This document shows positions 14,085 through 26,906 of a stretch of DNA of 64,000 bases, in pieces (the first letter of the stretch is position 1; each line of letters starts with the position of its first letter). Made by a program: the position numbers and the translations under genes. Source of the stretch: Poecilobothrus nobilitatus. Lineage: Eukaryota; Arthropoda; Insecta; Diptera; Dolichopodidae. A model generated the notes under the pieces. The model worked only from the letters and a program-made list of their open reading frames with translations, did no database searches and had not been told where the DNA came from. The DNA is taken from the NCBI GenBank assembly GCA_947095535.1, contig OX352773.1, positions 91,608,670-91,672,669 of the forward strand, read 5' to 3'.

Positions 14085-14585
14085 ATCAGATTTTACTGAC
14101 TAAACTCACCTTCCCCTTTAGTCAATATAATGGAATGAAACCTCTAACCGCTAACGCAGTATATTGGCTAGGGAACATTGAATTGGAAATGGGAATATAA
14201 GGAAAGAATGAATCCCCCTATTATTATTACTATATTGGTAACAGCGACTATAGTCATCAACAGTTACAAGATGCAGTAATATATAACATCTTCCTGCATA
14301 AGATAATAATTGAAGGTAACCCATCTGTCACTGCAGCAGGTATTAATATTGGCATTAGTATTGATCATTAATATTGTTATTATTTACTACAGAGTCAGGA
14401 CTCAGGACCATCAATGGATTACTACGTGCAGTAGTATATAACACCTTACTGCATGATGTAACCAACGAAGCTCCACTATAGCAGACATAATTATTATTAC
14501 TACTATTTTTATATGACCTGACCGATGTTCGATCTCAAGATCCCGATTGAAAGGCTGTCGACTTAATTATTACGCCATGAGTCAG
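14085..14585 (-). mobile_element. tRNA-related SINE-like element (candidate)
   Basis: Read on the minus strand, the right end has an A-box-like TGGCGTAATAATTAA (14563-14577) and, 41 nt further on, a B-box-like GATCGAACATC (within 14524-14536), the spacing expected for a tRNA-type RNA polymerase III promoter. The body towards 14085 is less AT-rich than its surroundings and has an imperfect internal duplication: GCAGTAATATATAACA near 14273 and GCAGTAGTATATAACA near 14433. It does not fold as an intact tRNA gene. The left boundary is approximate and no target-site duplication was identified. Confidence 0.4.
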
Positions 14586-17500
14586 ATAAACAATTACTTA
14601 TGTTTTGACTTTTTAAAAATCAAACGAAATCTTTTTGTTAAATTTGATATTAAAGTAATTCTTATATAAACGAAATTCATTATTTTTCTACCTTTTTATA
14701 ATTTATTAATATTCGTAAAACGAAATTAGAATATAATCACATCTATTTAGATTTTTCTAACTTTAATAAGCTTTTAATCTATTGACCTGTATTACCGATA
14801 TATAATTTAATTTTAATTTATAGCTAGATTCATTTAATTTCAATAGCACTTCTTTAATATTTGCCTGCAAAATTTAAAATGGAGAACTTGCATACTTGCA
14901 GCCTTTTGAAATTTACTAAACATCTATGTTCTAGCTTATTTTATTTCAAACAATTATTCTATAACTAAACCAATTTTCACGAAATTGAATCTGTAGGTAA
15001 GTCAAAAAAAATTTACATTTTTACATGGTTTCAAATTTGTTTAAATTCGTTGCAGCATTAAATCATGCTTTTCTTGTAGAAAATCAGGACAGAATGTTCA
15101 GATAACTTTCGAATGACTTGTGCTGGTGTTGTTAGCTTAAAATAAAAAAAAAAAGTTGCATTGACTCTTAAAAGAAGAAAGTCGATAAATATGGACGGCT
15201 CCAAAACGCATTAGTTCATTTTTCGATCTTTAAATTAAAAATTTAATTTTTTCCTTTTATAGAACGTTCAAAATAAATTATCATTCGCTATCCAAATAGA
15301 TCTAATCTGGTGTACGTGCATAAAAAAGACTTATTATACCTATATGTAATTTTAAAATCTCTCTAAAATTCAATTTATTTTTAAAATTTATATTTCATTT
15401 AAATAAACGTTAATTTATTACACACTTAATTTTTCCCCCTTTTCTTTTTCAAAAATTCCGTCACATTTATGTAAATTTTTACGAAGATTCGCATGTTTGC
15501 ATACGCGAAAAAAAAAATGAAGCAATGGCCACAAAAAAAAAACCTAAAACGCGGAAATATTTAACATGCAAAAAAAAACATCTCGGAAGTGAAAAAAATT
15601 ACTGTTACACAACCTTACCATAATGAAATAATATTTAGAAATATTTAAATTTTTTTCCTGTATGTCTTCCCTTTCATAACAAAAAAAAAATAAAGTAAAA
15701 TTCCGCTGTAATATCTTTTCAATTAAAGAAAACCAAAAAAATAGAACATGAGATAGGTGAGTTAGTTATACTACGATATAAGTATATATTTTAAGATTGA
15801 ATAAAAAAGTGAGAAGAAAAGAAAAACCCCCTTCATCTTATATTTATTCACTTCAAACAAACATTTTTTTTTTGTATTAAATGCAATGTTTGTTTGTTTG
15901 TTTTCATGAACCCCAGGTGTGATGAGGTGCTGAGATTTTACCAAAAAAAAAAAAAACTTCCTCCTTGTTTTTATTTTCTTTTTTCAGAATTACAGTTTTA
16001 AAATAAGTTGTTGAGCCTTTAAAAGTTTTAAACATCACTCTATTTTTTACTATCTTTTCTATAAAAAAAAAAAAAATAAATTATTCATCTAAAGATCTTT
16101 ATATTCTTTACATTTTTATTATTACCTAATTTTCTGGATTTGTTTCATTTTATCATCTATTTACCTATCCATTCCAGCAAAAGAAAAAAATAAAAAACAG
16201 TTCCTGGTGTCCTTGAAACTTAATTTAAAAGTTTTTTTCATCTTGTTTTTATTTTTTTTTTTTTATACCATGACAAAATTTCTATACCAAAATTATTTAT
16301 TCTATTATATTTATAGCATATACTTAACAGATTCAATTTCGTGGTTATAAACATTCATAGCACATCATCCTCATTCTCATTCTCATTCTTATTCACAATC
16401 TACTTCCTTAAGCACATTATAAAAAAAAAAATAATAAGTAACTATATAAATATTACATGATTTTTTCTTTTCTTTTTATTATTTTTTTCTTTATTTCATT
16501 GCTTCTTTCTTTCTCTTTCTTTTAACACAGCATCTTTTCTAAATATCATAATTTCAATTGAATTTATAACCATACATACATATATTAATATATATTTCAG
16601 TTTTAACATGAATCCGAAGAAAAGGAACAGCGAATAGAATAATAATTTCACATTTCAATTCATTTTCAATTCTCGCTGTAAAAATTTACGAGCCAAAGAA
16701 CTAACGAAGAAATTCATCGTTTATTACCGAAGTATTGCAGATACTTAAAAAGCAGAAAAAAAAAAATTACTCAGCTGTTTATAAAATATTTACAATAACA
16801 GTAACAGTTTGATTTGAGTTGTAATAAAAACAACAACAAAAAATAACAACAACAACAGGTCTTTTACAAAACAAAAAAAAAAAAAAAACGCGAAATTCCT
16901 TTAAGAAAGAATTTATTCTACTTGAAGTAAAAAAAACATTGTTTTTTTTTGTCACCATAATCTTTTCTCACCCATTTATTTCATTAGAGGAAAGGAATTT
17001 CAATCGGATGAATTTTTCATCCTAAAACATTTTTATATAAAAATAATTTTTAATTATTTGCTAATAAAATTAAATTATCTTAGATGAATCTTTTTTCCTC
17101 ACTTCATATTTCATCAAGAATCATCTTTCGATCAAGAATTATAGTGTCTTTTGATCAGGAATCTTTTCATCGGAAATTATAATATCTCATATAAAATTTT
17201 GCCAACGTTTTTAATTTTTAACCATTATTTTTACTTTTATCCATGCCTTCACTTTTTTTGTATTAAACATGACTTATCCACTGTCTCTTAATTTGACGAA
17301 TTTCAATCAATCGACTACAGTTTAAATTATTTCAATGTGTACCACTCTTTATTTCCTGTTTCTGCTTTGGCATAACAATGTACAATTGATAATTTTGGGG
17401 AATATGGAGCTTCTGTGAGTCGAAGCTAAATCCCTATAAGTATTCCGGTATGTTGTTTTTGTATTTTATCATAATATTGTCCCAATTTTGTATCAATGTG

Positions 17501-20500
17501 AGTTTCTATTTTTAGGTTAAATCCATATACCATATATAGTTCTTTGCAAACAATTTATAAAAGTTATAGCAGGATGCGCAATCTCTCTTTCTTTCTCTTT
17601 TTCTCTCTTTCACTTTGCTAAATTCTTCGTTTCGATCCACTGTAGTGTTTCTTATCTGTATCTTAAATTCCTTTTTGGTTAAAACATTTTTCAACTACAC
17701 ATAGTAAAAGTTCCAAAATTTTCATTCTTTTTCTTAGCTTAAATTCTAAATTTAAGGGGCATTTGTTCAAATTATTAACTATGTATCAAAATTACCAATT
17801 CTCTCATATTTCATTTTCAATAAATGTTAAATTTACCCTAACTTTACTAAATATTTTGTAAAATTTGTAAGAAGTTATAAAACACACGTACATACATCTA
17901 TTTAAAGGAAGTTTATCACCATTATAGAACTTTAAAAGAAGTTTAAATAGATGAAGAAGTTTTTAAAAGAAGATTTTTATCATTTAATATTCTAAAGGGA
18001 ATTTTTTTTTTAACAATACAACAGATTTTAGTAAAAAGAAAAAAGAAAATAAAAAAAAAAAATAAACATCTCAAAGGCATAATATCGCGTACACACAAAA
18101 ATGTACCACCCCTTTTTTACTTCTAAACTTTTAGTACTCTTGAAGTTTTTTTTACCGTTTTATTTTGTTTAAAAATTTTTTTTTTTTTTATTAAGTATTT
18201 CCTCATTCTTTCTCTTTTACCCAGTGAGTTTTCTATCACCTTTTCAATTTTTGGTTGTTATATTTGTCAAAGATGTAATAAAGATATTTTGAAGTTTGTT
18301 CTTTGGTGGTGTTTGGATTTTGATACTTGAATTTTTTATAATAAGACACCAAAAAAAAAAAGTATAAAGTATGAGGTAAAGAAATTTGAGATTAAGAATT
18401 GAACAATTATAATGTGAAAATAGAAAATGGCAGGGACAAAACTAAATGAGTAGAACGGCAACATAGAAACTATTCTTTGGAACACTATTTAAGCTTTAAA
18501 TACTCAATAAATTTTAGAAAGCAGAGGAAGGAAAAAGAAACCATAGCGCTGTTACTGAAGCACTGTGGTTTTCGTTAGGTTGATTCTAACCAGGGTTAGA
18601 GAAGAAGAGGCAATTTGATAAAATCATTTGGTAATTGCATCGGTCTGGAAATCCGAAGCAAATTATGATTTATATGTGTAGACCAAATATGCACTTGGAG
18701 CAAATCTGTTAATATAATCTAAGTTATAGTATATAATTTGAATTTATTTTAGCATGTTTCTAACAATTCCATTCTTAAATTTTACATTACATTCGGAATC
18801 TAAGTCTATTCACGTAGTCTTTATCCTTTTAACTTAATAAGGGAATAACTTCCGCGTTTTATATTATATCATTGTCTACCAAGATGGTTTGTTTCTTTTT
18901 TTGTTCAAATATTCAATTTCCAGACTATTTATTGTACAAGGAAACTTCATATTCATGTATACACATATATATGTATAACCAATGAAGAAAAAAATGTATC
19001 AGTTATAATTTGGTTGAAAGAAACATAACTAGACACCAGGAACAACAATAAACAGACAAGGATGTTTTGTAATTTGATTGTTTTTTTTTTTTATTGTTGT
19101 AACAATTCTCTAAGGAAAAATTTAAGAAATGGAATCTAAGAAGCTTTTAAAACATTTATCCTTGAAAAATAAAAAAATTCTCAGATTTTTTTTTGAACAA
19201 ATCCTTATTGTTCCTTGTTTTCTTTTTCTATCAAAAATTTTTGTTTAACTTGCAATGATTTTGTGATTTGTGTATTTTTATTCCTTGTTTCTTTTAAATT
19301 CATTGTTTGCCTTATACATATATAGATTTTTTTTTCCAGCTTTGTTAATGATTAATAATAGGTTTAATTTAGATATTAGATAAAATAGGATAACGAATAA
19401 AATCAAATGAAAAGAAAAATGTTTGTTAATAATTATTGAAGATGAGAAATTTTATAAAAAATGAAAATGAATTGTGTGAATTTTTAGAATTGATTTCAGA
19501 AATAAACAAAAAATTATTCTTAAATAGATCCTTTGACCTACTACCTTGGTAAATCTATAATCTATTGTTGTTGGTTACTTTAAAATTAATGTAATGAAGA
19601 GATAGCTAGAAGATAATATTGATAGATCTAGTAAATATTGCCGACTTTAGTATTAACGATTTCACAAAATAATTACTAAATATTAATTATCTTACGTTAT
19701 CTTACGTTATGTTATGTTTTTATTCTTGGAGAGGTTCATGTAAATGTCATTTCGTTCTTTTTTTTGGAATAGGTTGGATTTATTATAAGAGATGGGCGTG
19801 ATGAAATAGCAGTTGCATTTCCAGATAGTACTACCTCTTCAAATTTCAAAGGAGAATTTTTAAATTAAAGAAAATCTAAGAATCAGTCCCTCCCTTACTA
19901 ATTTGAGGTATTTTTTTATATTTTTATCTGTTCCTCAGTTCATAGCATTCAGTGATTCCGTAATAATTGAAGCTTAATTTTTAAAATATAATTACGTTTT
20001 TACATACTTCTTTGGAACAAATCCTTATTGTTTTCTATTAAAAATTTCTTTTTTGTCCAAAAGTTTTATGTAACTTCGATATTTTGTAAAGCAGTTAGCT
20101 TACATTGCAATTTTTCGTTACACATTAAAATGCAGATAGTAGTAAATAAATATACTAACATTTCACTATGTATTTATAATTTATATTCAATACTATAAAT
20201 CATAAATAATTTTCTTTTTATAATTTTCGCAACATAACATTTCCATTTAAACAAAAAAAATCCCTATCAAAAAGTTTATAAAAATATCAGCAAATATTTG
20301 ATGATGTACGTGTACGTACAAGGATCAGCCTACCATATTTCTTAGACATTACAAGAGAACAACTTTTTGTTTTTTCTTCCAATTCTATTCCTCACATAAT
20401 ACGATAAAAATCTAGACGACAAATTGAAATAGATTAATTGAACATAAACAAAAACAAAAAATAAAACAAATGTCCTCAAAATTGAAGTATTTCCTCAAGA

Positions 20501-22379
20501 ATCTTTTCTATTATGTTATTAAGGATTTTCTAAATGACATTGAACGTCTAAAGAGAAAAAAATCAAAATTCAAACAATATAAAATCTTCTTCTTTGATTC
20601 TTTTGAACTCTTAATATAAAGTTTATTTTCAAAAAGAACTATACTATGGGAATATATAGTAATCGTAGAGTTCAGCATTCTTAATGTAAGTAATTCAACA
20701 TAATTTTTCATTTTGATCATTTTGATGTGGTTCTTTTAGCATTCCTTCAAGGCCAGCCATTTCACATAATCTCACCCTCTGCCAAAAAAACAAAAAAAAA
20801 AGAAGGAAAAAGAAAAAACCAAATTCCTTTAACAAAATCACGTTAACTTTGATATGAAATTCATTTTGATAATACTAAAATACTGATAGTAAATGTTGAT
20901 GAAAGGCATTAGTACTGATACCAATGATGATGACAATAAAAAACAAAAAAAAAAAATAACTAGAAAAAAAATCAAAAAAAAAAAAATAGTCGAAATGTAA
21001 CGTGTAAAAATTATTATGAGGCGAGAAATTATTTTTCTTTTCCTTATTTCATTTTGTTTTTTCTTTTTTCAGTGTTATTTTTTCCCTCCTTCCTTTAATC
21101 TTTCATCATCATTTTGCTTTTCTTTCTAGATTAAGAAGATAAGATGAGAGATGAATGAATAAAAATGACTGAATGGTAAAATATCTCCTCTGGCTTTGTT
21201 ATTATTATTGTTATCATTTTCAATTCTAAGGCAGAAAAATAAAAAACAAAAAAACTCAAGAAGATTAATTTCTCCCCTTTGGATGTATGTGATATCCGTG
21301 AGACGATTTCATTTGACTTCTTAATTTTTGCTAGATTAAAGTTGTAGCTTGAATTTTTCATAGAAATAAAAATAATAATAAAAAGAGAAAATTTCATCTT
21401 AAAATAGGACTTCCTGGTGATATCATAAACACAAGTTAAAAAGACTTATATCCTTAATTTTCCTAAAGTAAAATGAACATTAAACGTTATTTTTAAGGTT
21501 TTTTTTTTCTTTCTTTACTACTCTTAAAGTATAGTAAATTTAGTGTAAATAGTTAATATATCCTTTTTTTTTTATAACGCTAAAGGATTTTTTTTTTTTT
21601 TTTGTTTCTGTGTCTGTAAAGAAATTTAATATAAAATAAATAAATCCTTCGATTATAAACAGAGGTATTATTTTTTCAATGTTTGATTAATACCAATACT
21701 TTCTTTCCTATAGCACTAAAAATGAATTTGTAAATTGTGTACTTATATGTTAGTATATACTTAAAATATAACATATTGATTGGGTAAGGATTAAAGACTT
21801 ACGTTTATTGAATTAAATAACTCAATAGATTTAGAATTGTGAAAATAATGTTAATAACAATGAGAGAAAATTTGTTTTTCTATATAATAAAAATAAATTG
21901 TTAAGGTTAAGGTTTAGTAAATTTATGATGATAAAATTATATAAAAAAAAGAGAAATTTTATTTATTTTGAAATTAATTTAAAAAGTTTTTTTGATTTGA
22001 ATTAAATACAAAATATGTTTTTTTTATTTGTTCCTTAAAAAAATTTCGGATCCCTTGATGGTAACATATAGTTTTATTCAAAAACGGATTTTCTATCTAG
22101 AAAGAAATCTAAGTTGTTTAATAGAAAATTATTAAGAGAATTTATGATTTTGCAAAAAAAAAAAAAATATAAAGATCAAAAGGTTCATGTTCATATACAA
22201 TTTCATTATTTTACTGGAACTGCTTTACTACCAGCTTTACCACATGTCTATTAAGAATTGCTGTTTCATTGAAAGATTATGAAATGATTCTTTTTGTTTT
22301 ATAACACAAGAATTTGTATAACCTGTACCTCAGTGTATTTATATAGCTATGGCAAAATTTATTTATTATATTTTTGCTC
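14586..22379. other. AT-rich DNA, no gene seen
   Basis: Holds a polypyrimidine tract at about 17580-17613, a (TTCTCA)n-like patch near 16370-16393 and an unassigned less AT-rich patch at about 18540-18680. Short minus-strand frames at 17.5, 20.5 and 21.1 kb resemble no known family. Confidence 0.6.
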
Positions 22380-22545
22380 AGAATCGAATCCCGAACTTTT
22401 TTAGCCATGTATGTCCGTCCGCTCGCACGATAACTCAAATAATTATGGGACCAGGATTTTTTACAATATAATCTTTGCAAAATTGTTAGTTTGGATATTG
22501 AAGTTGAGGAAGTTCGACCAGCCGGTTTGAGTAGTTACCAAGCAA
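22380..22545. repeat. Probable fragment of a dispersed repeat
   Basis: A stretch of mixed composition in AT-rich DNA carrying ATGTATGTCCGTCCGCTCGC, then CACGATAACTCAAATAATTA and a GACCAG/GTTCGACCAG pair. TGTCCGTCCG…GCACGATAACTC modules recur in many insect genomes as repeats; that is memory, not a search. No coding capacity seen. Confidence 0.3.
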
Positions 22546-25500
22546 TTTCTTTTTTTTATATGAAAATAAGTGGCTCTGTGTCTATAAAAATTAGGTATTT
22601 AAAATTTTATCAAAAATTTTTTTGTTTTCTGTGAAAAACTTCTACAAAAATGTGGTTACTCTAATGTAACAAGTTCGGAGAGCAGCAAAATTTATATCTT
22701 CATAATTCGTTTTATTATTATTATTAACCCTAACTATAAAAGAAGATTAAAGTTATATATATATATAACTTAAAATTAAGACCATTTAATTTATTTAAAA
22801 GTCTTTTAATTTTTTTTTTTCCATAAATCCATACTTGAAAAACCAAAATTTTCAATTAAAATCTCAACATGATAAATTTAAATCGAGTATAGGTATAAAA
22901 TTTGATTCATTTATACTTGATTCTAAAATTTACTCATGATATACTATTCAATTATTATAATTTAAAATGAAAATTTCTAATAATTGAATATTAAAAATTA
23001 TAATTATTAAATTTGTGCCTCCTTAAGCACAAGTTTAAGAGCTATTGAAAAAAAAAAAATACTTGACATATAGATACTATTAAAAAAAAAAAAATTATCA
23101 TAAATAACTCTTATAAAATTTCTTTTAATCTGAATTTTTTTTTTTTTTTTTAATTATCAAATAAATTTTTGTAATTATTATAATTATCCTTTAAATATTT
23201 AAATTAAAAGTAATAATAATACAAAAAAAAAAAAAAGCAATTTTCAATAATTTATTTTCTTTTAATTTGAATAAATTTATTTTGAATCCTTTTTTTTTTT
23301 TGTTTTTTTGTTCCTGATTTTCATCTCATATCCTTTCTTTCAAAATTAATTTCCATATAATTATCGTTATTTTGTAAATGTTTAAAAGTTAAGAAAGGCT
23401 TATTTTTAATACCAAAAAAAAAAAAAAAATTGTCAGTAATGATGATTATGTTGATATTGATAATGATAAAAATGATTATTATGATGATAGCAGTCAATTT
23501 AGAAATGACGTGACCAGAAGGGAAAATACTTATTCTAATTTTTGATGATTTCATATACGATCTTATTAATTAAATGCAAAAACTAATCTTTCTTAAATAT
23601 CCTTGAAGGCAAACAAGCAAAAAAAAAAAAAAAAATCCTTGTTCTTAAGTTTTATTAAATTATTCTGTTTTAGTTTAAGGAAAGATATTAATCAGTGTAT
23701 GTATGCGTGTAAATTTGTTTAGAAAAGGATAGAAGATGAGAAGTATGTAAAATAAAAAAGGTGATAAAAAATGTTGTGTGAATCAAAAAATAAAACGAAA
23801 AATATTTTCAATCTTTTTTTTTTTTTCTTTTTTTATTATCCTTCTTGTCATTTCTAATGTTTTTTTTTTTCTGATTGTAGACGTAATAATATGTGGTAAA
23901 TATATAGTTTATGAGTTGAATTTGACTCAGCCTCTCTTAGTAACTTTACTTTTACTTTTTTTTCTTACATAGATAATTTTCATGTATGGATGTATGTAAG
24001 AATATGTGTAGGTACACTTATCGACACATTATTGAAGATAACATAATATTTAGTATATACTATGAAAGTAAATATATCTTGAACTTATATTATATAAATT
24101 ATTTTATTGAAAAGCGGGATGTAAAAAGCGTTTTGTGATCGGAAAAATTTAAAAATAAGAGATTTTAGTTAAGGATGACTGTGTAGAAAAAAAGAAATTC
24201 TGTTTTGAACAGAGTTGCATTTCATTTCCTGACGAATACGTTTTAGTATAGCTTATTTGTGTTATACCTTAGAAATTGATTATTATCGCATTGAAAAGAA
24301 GTAATTTTTCTATTAAAATTTATTTACCTATTCACAAAATTTGGTTTTACGCAAAAATTTCTTCGTACATCTTCCGGAAGCCATCAAAGGAATGACAAGT
24401 TTAAATATTCACTTGTTCAAGATTTTTCAAGATAAAATTTGTTTTTCCTTTTTTTAAAAGAGTTATCTTTGAAAGAATTTTGAAGAATATAAAGTATCGT
24501 TTTTCTATTTTTCTTTCATCTGATTGATCTATGCTTTATATTAAGTATTCACTATTCAATTTTATTTTTAATCCCTTAAATATTAATAACGGCCTAAAAA
24601 ACTTTAGGATTTTTATGTTGCCTCTATCAATAAGACAGAGAGTGTAGATTTGTAATTTAAAGTATAACCCGCTTATATATGAATAGATTTTAAGGTTCGA
24701 TCTTACGAACAATTTTAAATTCTATAAGAAGGGGTGCAACAAAACAACAGTAAAGAGTGAAAAATTTTCTAGATATTACTTCCTCATTCCACTTAGATGC
24801 ACTTGAGAAAAAAATTTAAGATAAAAAAATTAAAAAAAGAAAACAACCAAAAAGAAAAATAATAAAGGAGTGAAAGGGTTTTTTTTTTTATTTTATTCAT
24901 CTTTTCTTGATATGATCTCTTATACTATCTCTTCAGCTTTATTATTTTTCTGTATTAAATAAATCTACGAAAAAAACCATTTTTTAAAAGAAATAATATG
25001 TATAGAAGGGTAGAAGAAGATCTTTTTGAATAAAATAAAAAAAAAAAAACAAAAAATGAAAGTTTCTTATATTTTTAATAGAATCTATATAATAATATAG
25101 TCTTTCGTTTCTGAGTCTTTCATTTTCATCTGAAGTAAAAATGGTCCAAAATAATTTAATAAACAGAACAAAGTTTAGGGAGTCAAGAAAAACTAGAAAA
25201 TTTTAGAAAAAAAAAAACTAAAACTATAGGGAAAAAAAGGATCAGATTAGTAAATTGGTCTACTCTTGTCTCTTATGGATTAATTTGAGGTAATTTGTTT
25301 GAAAATACTTACATTTTATTTTATGTTCTATTTTCTATTTTATTTTTGTTATATTGTTTTTTCTGCTACGATTATTACCGGGTAAGAAAACCATTTAATT
25401 CTAATGCATCGCGTAAAACAATATATATAAAATAAGAAGACTGTAAAATAAAAGAAAAACAAAAATGTTGAAGATCAAAATTAATACCTATGATATTGTT

Positions 25501-25738
25501 TATAATATTCATTGAATCTTTTGTGAATTCTTATGTGAATCCTTGATTTATTAGACAAGACAAAAAAAAAAAAAAAGAACAAAAGGTATATAATATACGT
25601 TACACTTATATGAAATTACGCCTCAGTTTAAATTGCATATAAATTTTAATTCATAATATTAGATTCGGTCGAGCAGAAAATTGATTTATATCTTTCAATT
25701 TCTTTTTTGCCTTCTAGAATTTTTTTCCCTAAGGATAC

Positions 25739-25809
25739 AAAAAAAAAAAAAAAAAAATAGAATTTGGTTTTTTTTTTCGAATTGCAGATTTTTTTTTTTT
25801 TTTTTTTTT
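25739..25809. repeat. Facing A19 and T21 runs
   Basis: A run of 19 A at 25739-25757 and a run of 21 T at 25789-25809, able to pair as a long A/T hairpin. Confidence 0.85.
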
Positions 25810-26851
25810 GAGAATAAACGTTTTTAATATATACATATATAAATTAAAAATAGGTACCAACAAAAAAAAACAAATAAATTATTTTATTTTCAAGTGCAAA
25901 TAATTAAAAAGTTGACAAATTTTATTTATCGCTTTATTATAATGAAAAAAATAAACCGAAGAAGAGCTCAATTCCCTTCTTAAAGCCTATTCCCCTTTTT
26001 TTTTTTAAGTAAACCTACTAATAAATAATTTTAAATCAAAAGAAATGTTCCACCTTAAAGCACTATGGATGACAGAGTATTTTTGCCATTGATAGTTTTG
26101 ATAATAAACCTAAAGAATTAGTAAAGTATTTACAAAAAAAAAAACAATAAAAATTTCAAAGAATTTATAAATAAATAAATTTCATTTAATAAAAAAAAAA
26201 GAAAAGAAAAAATTTATTTTTATTTAATTAAAATTTATTATTTATTTTTAAATATAAATAATTTAATTTTTTTATTTTACCACAATTATTATGGAATTAA
26301 TGGCTGAAAAAAAGAATATATATATATAATATAAATATTATGTAATTATTAAAGATCCTGAAACGAAACTAAAAAGAAAAATAGAAAATGTATATATTTA
26401 ATTTTTTTTTAAAAAAAGCAATTCAACTGTAAGATGCAAATCGTACAGGAAGAGCATAAGAAAATTTATTTTAAAATCAAATCAACTAAAAAAATTTATT
26501 TCGATGTCTTTGTGATTTTTTTTTTTTTTTCTATTTTCAAGTACTACAAATTCCTTGCAAAAATCTACAAAAGCATCTTAAACGAAAAAAGAACAAGGAA
26601 AGAAATGAGCCAGCTGGCGGTTAAACCTAGAGATATATTAGGAAAAAATGTGTTGTAAACATGGATGTTCAAAGTAAGTTTAAAATTTTCAGAAAACCTA
26701 AATAAAAATATTTTTCTAATTAGATTTTCTCAATAAATTTTAAAAAGCTTTAAATAAAATTTTCCAATTTTTATATTGAATTAATGCACTATTAACACCC
26801 ATAAAAGAAATCCTATACATAAAATCAATAGTTCTGTGAACTTAAGTAAAG

Positions 26852-26906
26852 TTCTTTATATTTCGAAGATACGTTTTCAGAAGAAATTTCTTTATATTTC
26901 GAAGAT
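26852..26906. repeat. Short direct repeat, 19 bp, 36-bp period
   Basis: TTCTTTATATTTCGAAGAT appears at 26852-26870, and again, with one base differing at its start, at 26888-26906. AT-rich, function unknown. Confidence 0.8.

Noticed and set aside
14524..14577. A functional tRNA gene on the minus strand
   Set aside because: The A and B boxes are imperfect and a full cloverleaf with paired acceptor stem is not seen; a SINE head fits better.
17580..17613. CT-rich tract as GAGA-factor binding region
   Set aside because: It is a plain polypyrimidine tract, with no nearby promoter to support a role.
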